Shown here: piece by piece, positions 1 to 10,957 of the stretch | How the letters are laid out: every line of letters starts with the position of its first letter | Position numbering within the stretch: position 1 is the stretch's first letter | DNA from: Diphasiastrum complanatum | Taxonomy: Eukaryota > Streptophyta > Lycopodiopsida > Lycopodiales > Lycopodiaceae | Reading direction: 5' to 3' | NCBI GenBank assembly: GCA_029204225.1 | Contig: CM055097.1 | Coordinates: 62,158,640-62,198,949, forward strand | Length of the DNA stretch: 40,310 nucleotides | The notes under the pieces: model-generated | Databases searched by the model: none | Seen by the model: only the letters and a program-made list of their open reading frames with translations | What the model was told of the DNA's origin: nothing | Translations under genes and position numbers: made by a program

Positions 1-1216
1 GAGATTTATATAGTTCATTCCAGTGTAGAACTCTGTTCTGGAGGACTGTTATAATTATATGAAATTGTACTTCCATTTAAGAGTTTTGAATATGGCTTGG
101 AACTTAAGTTTCCTGAAACCTAACATTAGTCTCTATTTGATAGTTGATTATTGAGAGATAATATTTCTATCATTCGGGATAAGATATTCTACGATTTTGA
201 GGAAAATTCATGTTTGTAATAGTATTGGATACTCATTACTGACTTCTATGAATATTTGATATCTTATACATCGTCTCCTGTGAACTTTTAAATCAAAGTT
301 ATAGAATTTCTTTTTTAAAAGGGGGGGGAGAAAAGATAGGAACAAGTCTTTCGAGGAATCAGCATAAAGCTTTAGTCTGGTATGTAATGCTAGGGATAGA
401 GCACTTATTTCAGGATAGTATCTGGGGTACTCAGGACTGAGTTGAAGTCATTTTTATCTTGATGGATCTCCTAAGAGATTTTGGTGGGATGAGTTTTGTA
501 CCAAGAAGCATTTATGACAGGTCTACAAGTAATTTGTGAATAGTCTTGGACTATAATTGTTTTGGATCTTTAACTTTTGAACATTGATTTCCAATATAAG
601 GTGAGGACTCACACAGTGATTCATGTAAATTGAGGTACATGAAGGTGATGTTATTAGAATCCGTAAGTGCCTTTGCTACATTCCTATCATGTGGAGGAGT
701 TATATCTTGTCTTTCAAAAAAGGAATCAAACCCAATAGGAAAATTTATCTTTTAGTGTACTTCTAAAAGGTCGATATAGTATTTGTGTAGAGATAGATAG
801 TTTGAGAACTATCCCATCTCTAAATACTTATTTGATATTGAAGTCAGACTAAAGATTGATTTTCAGGGTAATTGTAAAAGTTAAATGATTGATTTGTTGG
901 CTTTTAAACTTAATCTTCAGGTTTGGTCAACTGCTCATCCAATGTATCATGTAAATTTAGTTTATATGATGATGACAATTTGATGTATTGAAGATTTTGC
1001 CCATTTGGAAGATTTATCGCTCAATGTACCTTTTGACCCTGAATGAGTACTCAGGATCAGAGATAAATAATTGAGAAAATTGTTCTATCTTTGTGTGCTT
1101 GCTTAGGTTGGTTGGTCAAATTGAGGATAATGATTCATGGGAAGAGTTAAAAGCATACAAATTGAGTTTTCCCTAGTTACTTGTTCTGAGGACAGAACTG
1201 GTTTAAGGGGGAAGAA
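1..1216 (+). mobile_element. Decayed Ty3/Gypsy integrase and chromodomain tail
   Basis: Integrase/chromodomain end of a chromovirus-type Gypsy element, too damaged to encode a protein. No long frame survives, but pieces match the family when frames are joined. Around 455-500 the bases read like the 'RFLRDFW' stretch of the integrase core. Around 905-955 they read FKLNLQVWSTAHPMYHV, resembling the conserved segment before the chromodomain. At 1108-1160 a piece reads VGQIEDNDSWEELKAYK, like a chromodomain end. A purine tract (1205-1214) precedes an LTR-like TGTTACG start. The identification follows from the order of these pieces plus the tract, not from one strong domain hit. The 5' part lies outside the window. 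Confidence 0.6.
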
Positions 1217-1706
1217 TGTTACGTCCATGTCCTGTATAAGGGAATCAGAATAATTCTTGACATGGATAGCCGGTCACTCCAGGTGTATATGGTTATTGGT
1301 TATACCTCGTCATTCCGGGCTTGGCCTATAAAGTAATTAATAATCATATGAGGGCCCAGACCTATAATTGGACATAGGAGCACATGCATAGTGAATGACT
1401 GCTTTAATGCAAGAATAGGAGGTTAATAGCTCAACATAGGTTGCATTGGAGATCCTAGAGAGAATATTCTCTCTCTCATGAGGAGAATATGTCCATTGGA
1501 AACTCGCCCATCCTCCTATTGGAAATTCAGCTTCTTGAGCCTATTTCTCCTCCTCTCTCTTAGGTTATTGACTATGGCTTGGGGGCTAGGTCCAGGAGGA
1601 AACTCGGGGAGGGATCTAGGTTTGGATGGGTGGTTTTGCTCCACATGTGTCCTTTTGGTTGTTTTGCAACAGGATCTAGTCATATCTTCATTTGGTGATT
1701 CTTACA
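1217..1706 (+). repeat. Putative 3' LTR of the Gypsy relic
   Basis: The segment starts with TGTTACGTCC directly after a purine-rich tract, as plant chromovirus 3' LTRs commonly do. The right end is placed at the TTACA at 1702-1706 and is uncertain because no second LTR copy lies in the window. A 78-codon frame inside it (1478-1714) resembles nothing and is probably chance. Confidence 0.45.
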
Positions 1707-2935
1707 ATAAGTAAAGCTTGATCTTCTAATATCTTCTTGAGAAGACGTGTGCACTAAGGCTGATAATCTGTTTATCATGGATATGGTGGTGAATGGAATG
1801 CTCTTGAAAAGGAAAGTGATAAGCTTATGATCTTCAGAATGATAGTGATTAACTATTGGTGAAGACTATGATGTAGGTAGGAGTACTCTATGCTTAACGC
1901 AATACTTTTGGTTTGAATTCTCTAACACGTAGGTGATTCGTTTAAGCAACTGAAGATGGAGAGTACACAGGAGATGATTTTGTCTATCATTCCGGTACGA
2001 TGTTATACGAAACTTCACCGATACGGTGGGCAACCTGACTCACTATTGTGTACATTTTCATACATGCATAATTTTGTCTATAAGGCTTGGTAATTAGATA
2101 ATCCAGACAAGTCTGATCTTGTATGCGTAAAAGTTGATTTGGGCTTGAGTTTTTGCAAAAAAAATTCCTCGGCATCATAAGTCTAGATGTTATAAGTTAA
2201 GTCAGATACTCTTACAGGACTCGGTTATGGTACACTTGAATGGCATGGAATTGCCCAAGTTGTTCGGTGCTTGGAATTCTGGAAAAAGTGGTACGGGAAA
2301 TCCATGGGCTAGTATAGCACAAAAGTGCTCTAGTACCTAGCACTATGACCGATGTCAAGTCGCTATCCATCTGTGTAATAAAAAATAGCTGCTTACATGT
2401 AGAGTGTATTTGTGAATTTAATACGTTCCTTTTTGGTTCTTTTACTGATCAGTATGACTTCTACCTTGATATGGCCTCGTTAAAGGGCGGAACATGTTGC
2501 TAATTAAGAAAGTGAACGATTGAGAAGATTGGACGTACTTGTTGTTAATGCAATAGCTGATAAAGTAGTGAATCTTGTTTCTGACATGGATAACAACTGA
2601 TGCTTAGCTATGACACCTGTCTTCCTCACGTGACTAACTTGTGCGGTTCTGTTGTGTGGGATGGTGGCAGGTAACAGCTGGGTGTCCTAAAACTTGCTTT
2701 GCTTTATGGTACTCTATACTATTTAACTTTATGCAGTTGTATTTTTACCTTGTATGCTATAAATTGAAGGGTTCAAAGGGTTTGGCCTTGACTTGTCAAG
2801 AGATAAATCTTGTTACTCTCTCTCTAGCATCTCTGATGCCACCCCGACTACCCTTTGGTCGAGGTAGTACCAAACCTTTACCTTTACTTGTATTTTATGG
2901 CTAACAAGGTCTGTTGTATGGTGTAGTCCACATGA
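1707..2935. other. No gene recognised; possible retroelement scraps
   Basis: Several short frames occur on both strands, none with a recognisable domain. A piece near 2227-2285 reads MVHLNGMELPKLFGAW, faintly like the end of a plant Gypsy pol protein, but this is too short to rely on. The stretch has many stops and mixed composition, and I cannot assign it. Confidence 0.3.
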
Positions 2936-3066
2936 TGGTTTCATGATGCAGTGACTCTTGGCTATGGGGAGCCCCTTCCTCCTCCTAGTCCTTTTGTTCA
3001 AACTACTATTTGTTGCATGAAGAAAGTTGTTGAAGTTCACAAATTGATTATTGCTTATGATATGAC
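2936..3066 (+). pseudogene. 5' part of an unrecognised frame split by Copia
   Basis: Open from just after a TGA at 2933-2935. It contains an ATG at 3017 (MKKVVEVHKLIIAYDM) and a proline-rich segment before it. The frame runs into the Copia insertion at 3067. If the element and one copy of its target duplication are removed, the frame continues without shift at 7665 to the stop at 8338-8340. The joined frame is 269 codons including the stop. I do not recognise the protein. That the frame survives the excision suggests a real exon or an older mobile-element gene hit by Copia, rather than chance. Confidence 0.4.
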
Positions 3067-3318
3067 AGTTAAAACAACAATGATCGACTTATAAAGTGCT
3101 TTCTTATTTCAACGGCACCACGTGTGCTTAGTTCTAGAATTATTGAGCCACCTTTCTTTTACGAGCCCTTTGAGTGCTTTTAAGCAACTTATCTTTGTAC
3201 TTACTTATCAGTTGAATATACAGTTTGTAGAGAGCAATTATGTTGTCTTGTCTTGTTGCACTTGACGTTGTGCTGTGGTGATTGATCCGGTCGAGTGTTT
3301 AAACTGTGTTTCTTAACT
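3067..3318 (+). repeat. 5' LTR of the Copia element
   Basis: It aligns along its full length with 7408-7659. It is bounded by the target duplication on the left and by the primer binding site immediately on the right. It begins AGTT and ends AACT, a 4-bp terminal inverted repeat. Long blocks are identical in both copies, for example around 3185-3225. Confidence 0.92.
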
Positions 3319-3330
3319 TGGTATTAGAGC
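3319..3330 (+). other. Primer binding site, initiator tRNA-Met type
   Basis: TGGTATTAGAGC directly follows the 5' LTR. It differs at one base from TGGTATCAGAGC, the usual Copia site complementary to the 3' end of initiator tRNA-Met. Its exact adjacency fixes the LTR end. Confidence 0.9.
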
Positions 3331-4566
3331 CCTTGGTGGCTTGAATCACCGGACAAGAACAGAGAGCTGCGAATTCATGACAATTTGTTGGCCAGGAAGC
3401 ACAAAACCGAGTCCGTGGAGATTCGTGGAATAGCTCAAAACTGTAAGAAGATTCAGAGGCAGGGGATTGTCAGCTGAATCAGAGGGCAAGCAAAGATTGA
3501 AGATGGAAATTCTTCTGAAGGGTTGCTTGGCATTTGTGATTGGTTTGAATCCAATTGGACACCGTTTGAAGAGCGGTTTGGAGCAGAATATTGTCTACTG
3601 TAGGGCGACCTCAAAAAGATAGGGAGTTGCTCAGTTTAATTTCCAAGAAGATCAGATAAAGCCCAAAAATATCCTCTTTTTTTACAGTTAGGGTTTCAAG
3701 AAGGGAAAAAGCTTTTTTTTCTCTCAATATAAATCTTATTTTGAAGCTATAAAAAGCCAGAAGTGGGCGCCCTGCTGCTGCTGTGAACATGTGGAGAGGC
3801 CATGGACAATCGTGAAAAGGCAAGAGAGCATGGATCAGATCCATGATGGCAGCCACCATAGCCTGGTGGAAGGAGGAAGGTAAAGAGAGAAGAGGAGGAG
3901 AGGTCGCGGGACCTCGCGCAGCGCCCAGCTCAGCTAGCCTGTTAGCGGCGCAAAGTGCCTGGTGTTTCAAAGGCACTTTATTAACGTGCAGAAGTGTGGA
4001 AAGTCGTCCGATCTCGAGTCACATAGATCGACGATGGTGATTGCACGTCATGTGGGTCGTAGGATCTAAAGGATCCGTTGGATTGAGGTGAAAAGGCCTG
4101 AAGGGGTCTGAAGTGCAAAGTGCATTGCAACTTCATTAAAAATCTTCAAACTGAAATAATTGTTGGGTCCCAAGTTTTTGAAGGGTGAAGTTTCTTCACA
4201 CTGAAGAAACAGTTCAAAAACCCAAATTGCCCTTATTTTCACCTCCTTTAGCATATTTTGGCCAAACGAAAGGCTATAGCCTCCAAACGAAGGGCACCCT
4301 GACTGTACCTGCAAGTATGGTACACAAGAACAGAGTGATTGCCATGAAGAAAGTGTTCGGAATGCGCCACATAGTTGGTAGTTGGTAGTTGATGACGAGA
4401 AGCATTTCGGAAAGCGACGTCAGTTTGGCTTTCAATTTGGTGAAAGAGCGGCGGGTGGCCTGGTAAGCCAAAAATTGTAGGTCATTATTTGTGATTTCTG
4501 ACATCACGGTTGGCTTCGGCATACAGTTTATAGCCTACAGGTGGAGTTTCAACCAGTTTGGAGATG
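3331..4566 (+). other. Long untranslated leader of the Copia element
   Basis: About 1.2 kb lies between the primer site and the gag start, longer than usual for Copia. No conserved domain is seen. Short frames exist on both strands, including one of 121 codons on the minus strand at 3611-3976, but none resembles a known protein. Part of this could be a second insertion; I see no flanking repeats that would show it. Confidence 0.55.
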
Positions 4567-5577
4567 GCAAACATCAATGAGGCAATTTTGGGCGATGCAA
4601 GCAAATTTGATGGGGCTTCTAAGTACAACATTTGGAAATTCAAAATGAAGAGCATTTTGATGTAGAAAGAACTATGGGAGATCATGGCAGGTATTGAAGT
4701 TTGGCCAAATACCACTCCATGTGATATGAGGGCCTTTGATAAAAAGGCGCAGAGAGCATTGTCCTTGATCAATCTTTTAGTGAAAGACCATGTGATCACT
4801 CATATAAGTGATGCCACGATGACTAGGGGAGCTTGGAAAGCTCTTAGAATGCAATTTCAAACTTGCAATCCAGTTCGGATCATGTTCTTAAAGTCAAAAT
4901 TGAACACAATAAGGATGGAAGAAAGTGAATCAATGGGATCTTTCTTCACCGAGATAAAGGAGCTGAGAGATAGTAATGGTGTAGCTGAAAGGAAAAACAG
5001 GACTATTATGAAGAGTGCACACTCCATGATGAAGCAAATGGGCTTGACCGATTCACTTTGGTCGGAAGCATGCAGTGCGACAACGTTTTTGCAAAACAGG
5101 AGCCCTACAGTTGCGGTTCCAAATGTGACTCCCGAAGAAGCATTTATAGGAATAAAGCCAAAAATTGACAAGTTTCGTGTCATTGGATGTAAGGCCTATG
5201 TACATGTGCCAAAGGAGGAGCGAAAGAAACTTGATGCCAAAGAAATCAAGTGTATCTTTGTCGGTTATGATGAGAGGACGAAGGCATACATGTGTTTTGA
5301 TCCTGTAATGAACAAGATTCACATTAGCAAAGATGTGATCTTTGATGAGATGCATGGGTATGAAGATGAAGACCATGCAAGTGGTGAAAGCATCAAAAGA
5401 CTTCCCACAATCTTGGAAATAGAAGATGAAGAAGACACTCCACAAGATGATGCACGTGAAGACGAGAGTCGAGAGGGCGAGTATGAAAGGACACCACCTG
5501 TTCAAGAGCCTAGGGGTAGGTACTTGCCAATAGGAGCAATAAGGAGAAACCGGTTGGAAGTAAGAGACATTACTTAG
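4567..5577 (+). pseudogene. Copia gag start fused in frame to integrase end
   Basis: Starts MANINEAILGDASKFDGASKY, a typical Copia gag N-terminus, with a stop near 4663 ('SILM*KEL'). The frame then runs open from 4684 to 5577. Gag continues to about 4965 (MGSFFTEIKELRD) and passes in one step into the integrase C-terminal region from about 4975 (NGVAERKNRTIMKSAHSMM), with LWSEACSATTFLQNRSPT, the GCKAYVHVP segment and the acidic linker before RT. Gag CA end, zinc knuckle, protease and the integrase DDE core are gone. The fusion keeps frame. The stop at 5577 falls before the RT domain. Confidence 0.88.
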
Positions 5578-7317
5578 ACACTCCTTGGGATACATACTCT
5601 CCACGTAGTGTATCACCTGAATCTAAGATACCAAAATGGTATGAAAAGATCATGAAGGACGCAAAGCTAAATCAACCAAGATCTAGCACACAAGGAGAAG
5701 TGAGAAGATCAACACGTGAAAGGAAGTCTCCCGATCGTTATCATGTGAACTATGCCCTAATGAGTGACATTTTGAAGTGTCAAGAGCCATAAACCTTTGA
5801 TGAGGCAAAAGATCACAAAGAGTGGCACAAGGCAATGGAAGAGGAGATAGAATCCATCCACAGGCATGATACATGGGAGTTGGTTGATCTACCACTTGGA
5901 AAGAAGCCCATTGACAACAAATGGGTGTTTAGAACAAAGTTTCATGCGGATGGCACGATAGCAAAGCATAAGGCACACCTAGTAGTGAAGGGTTATGAGC
6001 AAATCAAAGGAATTGACTATGAAGAGACATTTCCTCCAATGGCTAAGTGGACTACGCTACGCCTTATCATTGCCCTAGCATCTCATTTTGGGTGGAAGAT
6101 CCATTAAATGGATGTGAAGTCCGCATTTTTGAATGGTGACTTAGAGGAAGAAGTTTACATGGCCCAACCGCAGGGCTTCATGGCAAAAGAGCAAGAACAG
6201 AAGGTATGTAAACTACACAAAGCACTTTATGGCCTTAAGCAAGTGCCACGCGCATGGTATGGACGCATTGACAATTACTTTCTTTCTCATGGATTTGTAA
6301 GAACAAATTCAGATCCAAATCTTTATGTTCTTATAAATGATGATAGCATTGCCTTGATTGTACTTTACGTTGATGATATCATTATCACGGGCAATGATGA
6401 GAACCGCACTCGTTCTATCAAAGCCAACTTATGCAAGCAGTTTGAGATGATAGATTTAGATCTTATGCACTATTGCTTGGGTGTCGAAGTATGGAAAACT
6501 GGTAGTGATATCAGGTTATGTCAAAACAAGTATGTGGGCGAGATATTGGAGAGATTTCACATGACAGAGTGCAAACCTTCCATCACCCCTTGCGAAGCTG
6601 GTAAGAAAGTATCTCGTATTGATGATAGTGCACATGTTGACGCTACTCTATTTCGTCAGCTAGTTGGGAGTTTGATATATCTTACGACTACACGTCCTAA
6701 TATCTGCTATGTTGTAAGTTTGATTAGCCAATTCATGTCATCACCCACTATGGACCATTGGAAAGCTGCAAAAAGGATTTTGAGGTATGAGAAAGGTACA
6801 CCTAACCTTGGCCTAATCTACAAAAGACAAAGTGTTTTACCTAAGTTGCAGGGTTATGTTGACGCTGATTGGGCAGGAAGTATAGATGATAGAAAGCCAA
6901 CAACAGGTTATGTCTTCAATTTTGGTAGCGGTTGTTTTTCATGGTCTAGCAAGAAGCAAGATACTATTTCTCTTTCTTCTACAGAAGCCGAATATAAAGC
7001 GTTGAGTTATACTACCCAGGAAGCTGTTTGGCTATGTAAGTTGTTATGTGAGATTGGCATAAAGAAGGTAAATCCTACTGTTATTTTCTGTGATAGCCGA
7101 AGTGGAATACAATTGGCTAAGAATCTTGGTCTTTCACGCTAGGACAAAACATACTGAGGTAAAATATCACTTTGTGCGTGAGAAGTTACAATCTGAAGAT
7201 ATAAGTATTGTACATTGTTCTACGTTATTACAAGTTGCTGATATATTTACGAAAGTTTTAAGTAAAGAAAAATTTGAGACTTTTAGAGCCAAACTTGGCT
7301 TAGATCTGGTTATGTAA
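5578..7317 (+). pseudogene. Copia reverse transcriptase and RNase H, broken
   Basis: RT begins near 5800 (EWHKAMEEEIESIHRHDTW) after an in-frame TAA at 5790-5792. A second TAA at 6105-6107 sits just before MDVKSAFLNGDLEEEVY, where the family usually has Gln, so one C-to-T change would explain it. The catalytic YVDD is intact at 6366-6377. RNase H follows with YVDADWAGSIDDRKPTTGY and SLSSTEAEYKAL (about 6860-7000). A frameshift near 7120-7140 separates FCDSRSGIQLAKN from FHARTKHTEVKYHFVREK, which runs on to TAA at 7315-7317. It is not translatable as one protein. Confidence 0.93.
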
Positions 7318-7398
7318 AAAGCCTTACTTGTAATACTATCATGGAGGTATGTTCCATGACTAGAGTAAACTCTAAAATAAAGAGAGACGTTGATCATT

Positions 7399-7407
7399 GA
7401 GGGAGAG
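7399..7407 (+). other. Polypurine tract
   Basis: GAGGGAGAG lies directly against the 3' LTR start. This is the expected plus-strand priming site, and together with the primer site it defines the AGTT left LTR end independently of the LTR alignment. Confidence 0.8.
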
Positions 7408-7659
7408 AGTTAAAATAGCAATGATCGACTTATACAGTGATTTCTTATTTCGACGGTACCACATGTGCTTAGTTCTAGAATTATCGGGCCCGTCTTTTTT
7501 TTTACAAGCCCTTTGAGTGCTTTTAAACAACTTATCTTTGTACTTACTTATCAGTTGAATATACAGTTTGTGGAGAACAATTCCGTTGTCTTGTCTTGTT
7601 GCACTTGACGTTTGCTGTGGTGATTGATCTGGTCGGGTGTTTAAACTGTGTTTCTAACT
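7408..7659 (+). repeat. 3' LTR of the Copia element
   Basis: 252 bp, the same length as the 5' LTR and alignable throughout. Differences are concentrated around 7485-7505, where a T run has changed length. It is followed by the target-duplication copy ATGAC at 7660-7664. Confidence 0.92.
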
Positions 7660-7664
7660 ATGAC

Positions 7665-8340
7665 TACTTGTAATGCTGCTGGCCCAGATGATAAAATTCT
7701 TTGCCTTATTGATTTGATGTGCATCATGGATTGGATCAAAATTTATATGGATTTTATTAAAAAGAAAGAAACCCTTAGCATAGTTGAAAAAATTTATATG
7801 GACCTCTCAAACTATGCTGAACGATTGCTGCTGAGGAAAAGTTTCTATAATATGCATATTCAAAAAGTATTTGCTTGCTTGGAAAAGAAAAATGGTGACT
7901 CCTCTGCTGATACTCCTGTCCCTACCAATGCTCCTACGTCACCTCACCCTTTGATCTTTACTGAAGACCTTGATGAAGACAATGCTTCTCAGTTAGAGTC
8001 CTTCTCACATGAAATCTGTGATGGAGGAAATCAATCTGCCGTTGAATTTTGTCAGGCCAATAGCTGCCAAGTACCGTTGGTACCGAGTAGTATCATTGAG
8101 ATTAAATTTGCTAAGACTGCTTATAAACTTTGGAGCCTTCCTTCTGTCAACTTTCTAGCACCTATCTCTATCGAACTTTGGATTGCTCTTGCTCATCTCA
8201 CTGATGTAGAAGTCCAAGCCTGCAAGCATGCTGCTTTGCATAAGAATCTTTTTTTTGATACTCCTATTGCCTTTGATATTGTCATCAAGATGAGCAGATT
8301 TGAACCTTCGAGATGTCCTTCTGAGCAGACATGGGGCTAG
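7665..8340 (+). pseudogene. 3' part of the unrecognised frame split by Copia
   Basis: About 225 codons to a TAG at 8338-8340, in phase with 2936-3066 once the Copia element is removed. The predicted protein has a Lys-rich helical start, an acidic and Ser/Pro-rich middle (about 7900-8010), and a hydrophobic stretch near 8140-8200. No motif tells me its family. A different frame stays open just beyond (8300-8494), followed by another open piece to about 8639 (reading MHKPAREVVKSHLVFLY), so the original gene may have extended further before frameshifts and the Gypsy insertion at 8640. Confidence 0.4.
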
Positions 8341-8639
8341 AACTAGAGGCCATTTTGACACTGGCTTTAATAGAATGGACTTTCATCAAGCTATAATCTG
8401 GAACTGGAAAGACCTTTCTTTAAGTGCAGATGTGGTGATATATGCAAAAACAATTCTTCTAATATATGTTTTGACCACTCTATCTGGTACATAATGAATA
8501 ATCTTTCCATTTTCTTTCCTGGTGTCCTCTCTACAAAATCAACTTAATGCCTTCTTCCTTTGGATGCATAAACCTGCTAGAGAGGTTGTCAAGTCCCACC
8601 TTGTCTTTCTATACATCCGACAATACATGATTGATGTTG

Positions 8640-9030
8640 TGTAGTGAATTTATTTCCTTGCCTAACTTGAATCCAAGATCTAGTCAATCTAGCATCAAAG
8701 AGACGAAGTTAGTTGTCACGCGTAGGTTCTTTCCCATAAGAGCGATAGTATAGTTCAGATTTCAGCATGAATGGAAGATCCAAATCTAACTCTAACATCC
8801 ATTAACCCCTAATCATTAACACTACACATCCATTAACACTACGATCCATTAACACTACGCATCCACAACAAAGACAACTTACTCTTTCTCTCTCTCCCTT
8901 GCTCCCTCATAAAAAGTATAATAATATACAATCTCAATAACATTCAAATCCAACAATTAGCAAAAAACCAAAGAAAGCATGAGAGATGGAGGAAAAGTGA
9001 TAAAGAGCAAGGACATTCATCACACACACA
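8640..9030 (-). repeat. 3' LTR (left copy) of the Gypsy element
   Basis: Begins TGTAGTG on the plus strand (LTR end CACTACA on its own strand) and matches 13183-13555 closely, including the repeated 'ATCCATTAACACTACG' block. The right limit is approximate: similarity stops near the 'GAGCAAGG' shared by all copies. Confidence 0.8.
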
Positions 9031-9945
9031 AGGTGCCAAATCCCTCTCACTTATTATTAGGGTTAGGGTTGCCTTGTGATCCGCAAACTCTCCAATAGTA
9101 TCCCCCACCAAAATTGGTGGCGGTCCCACGACACCTGCGAGATGCAGTTATTGGGGAATTTTTATTGGCTTCGCGCCAAATCTTTATTAAATGGTACTGC
9201 ACTTTCTCCAGAAAGTCGAGACGGGCTTCCCAATCATTGTTGCACGAAAAGTATAAACGAGCAACTGACAATTTGATCTTTGATATTCTCTGAGGCCATC
9301 GGCATATTGGATTAAATGCCAGAAGAGGGGAGACAATCGTCCATATGGTTGCCACTGATGCCAACAGAGTTAGATCTTTTGCAAACGGTGCCCGATTGTT
9401 GCACCGTCAGGATCTGGAGAGTGGACATACTCTCTTTGGTTACGCTTGTAAAGCCCGGTAGAAGTCCATTGATATTGTCTAGTTGTAGGGCTGATGGTAT
9501 GATTGGCCAATTGGGCGTATGGATGGAGATATTGTCCATAGCCAATCCAAATCTTTCCATTTATCTTCTCGGCATTGGCACATAATAGGGATCGACCCGC
9601 AATTTGCGAGGGCTGGCCACATAACTCCTGATTGATTCCGGAGTTTTTTCAAAAACGTTAATTCTCCATGCCGGCTGCCCTTCCAATGCAGGTATTTTGT
9701 CCAAATCTTTGTCAGCCTCTATCTCGGAAGTCTTGAACTTAGGGACCCATCCACCACGCGAGGACTCATGCAGATGTTGTGATAAGAAACTTTGGATCTG
9801 GTCCTCGACGCTGATGGGCCTTCTGAATAGTGGTGTGGTCCTTGATGAGGATGGAACCGCTCTTCCCTGCCGGTAATATTGGCGGTTTTGTTCTGGTATT
9901 TCTGGAGGCTCCCGCCCCCCCCTGGTCCATGCCCGAATTCAAGCC
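9031..9945 (-). other. Unassigned 3' internal part of the Gypsy element
   Basis: Lies between the integrase core and the 3' LTR on the minus strand. Several frames of 80-105 codons exist (9047-9364, 9312-9560, 9719-9964), with no motif I can tie to integrase C-terminus or an envelope-like gene. The most likely reading is decayed or rearranged pol 3' sequence. Confidence 0.4.
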
Positions 9946-10740
9946 CTATATCCATTTGGTACAATCTTCTTGGCTATGGACACCGGGTACGGGGATTTGT
10001 GGTCCGGCTTCCAACACACCTGAGTGGCTGTTTTTTTCATAGGCCGGAAAGCCCAGATCATACAAGAACTTGGCCGTAGATTTGGCATCAGCAACTTTGA
10101 TAGCTTTGGCTTCAACCCACTTGGTCATATAATCAGTTGCTACGATAATGTATCGGGCCTGAGATCCTTGCGCGGCAGGATGAATAGGACCAACATAATC
10201 CAGTCCCCATTTTTCAAACGGTGCTTGCGATAAAACCGGATGCAAGGGTTCATAGTTTTGTCGAGTAGGTCGTCGTGCTCACTGGCAAACATCACATGTC
10301 TGAATACATTTTTCTGTGTCCTTATGAAGCGTAGGCCCAACAATCTGATTGCAAAAGTTTGCGAACAATAATATCTATAGAGGAGTGTCCTCTGCCCATG
10401 CCATCATGTGAAAACATGATTAAATCTGGGACTTCATGCAGTAAAACACATCTACGTAGAATATTGTTTGATCCACGACGATACAATTGTCCTGCAATCA
10501 ATTGATAAGGTTGAGCCTTATGAATCAATTGTCTCTTTTGTACTTTTGTCAAGGAGTCATTCGGTTGTCCTAGCATCAGGTACTCAACAATATCCGTGGC
10601 CCACTTAGGTACTGCTTCGACAATAGAACAACTGCACAACACTCTGGTGATTCATCATCCACTCTCAGTGTTAACTGGTGCGGATTCGATTCGCGAAACA
10701 TGATTGGCTAGATAATAGCGGTGCTTTGGTCCAATTTCTA
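9946..10740 (-). pseudogene. Gypsy integrase N-terminus and core start, broken
   Basis: Reading leftward from about 10740, the end of the RNase H or linker region leads into the integrase zinc-binding domain (HDGMGRGHSSIDIIVRKLL, around 10420-10370), then frame-changes to the segment holding FRHVMFAS and RKHRLKNGDW (10343-10140). It changes frame again to the catalytic core start FEKWGLDYVGPIHP and YIIVATDYMTKWVEA (10220-10100). After 'AKFLYDLG' the match is lost, so the later catalytic Asp and Glu are missing. At least two frameshifts plus this loss make it non-functional. Confidence 0.85.
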
Positions 10741-10957
10741 GAGGCTTGTTGTTGCGCAGACAACATAAATAGCATACTGTTCTAAAGATCACCTTCTTGC
10801 TCAAGTACCATAGTTCCATTGCTCAGCACTTCTGTATGGTTCCGGTTCCATCAAATTGGCAGGAGGAGCGAGGTGCTTTGGTGGAGCAGGTAAAGGCTAA
10901 ACGTTCCGGGTATCCAAGAGCAGATTATCGAGGTCTAGCTACTGGATTTCCTCCATA

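Larger units (their letters stand above)
3067..7659 (+). mobile_element. Complete but internally deleted Ty1/Copia element
   Basis: A 4593-bp LTR retrotransposon. Both 252-bp LTRs, the primer binding site, the polypurine tract and a 5-bp target duplication (ATGAC at 3062-3066 and 7660-7664) can be placed to the base. The order is gag start, integrase end, reverse transcriptase, RNase H, which is the Copia order. It cannot be autonomous: the middle of gag, the zinc knuckle, protease and integrase core are missing, and there are stops near 5577, at 5790-5792 and at 6105-6107, plus a frameshift near 7120-7140. The LTRs differ at roughly two dozen sites by eye, so the insertion is old. The LTR ends are AGTT...AACT rather than TG...CA. 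Confidence 0.93.

Noticed and set aside
1478-1714. 78-codon frame with a hydrophobic segment
   Set aside because: Lies inside a putative LTR, with no homology pattern; hydrophobicity comes from T/C-rich DNA.
4857-5616. Long minus-strand frames (108 and 187 codons)
   Set aside because: Antisense to Copia gag-integrase, with no conserved features.
9057-9070. Telomere-like TTAGGGTTAGGG
   Set aside because: Only two units, inside a Gypsy element, and the plant telomere repeat is usually TTTAGGG.
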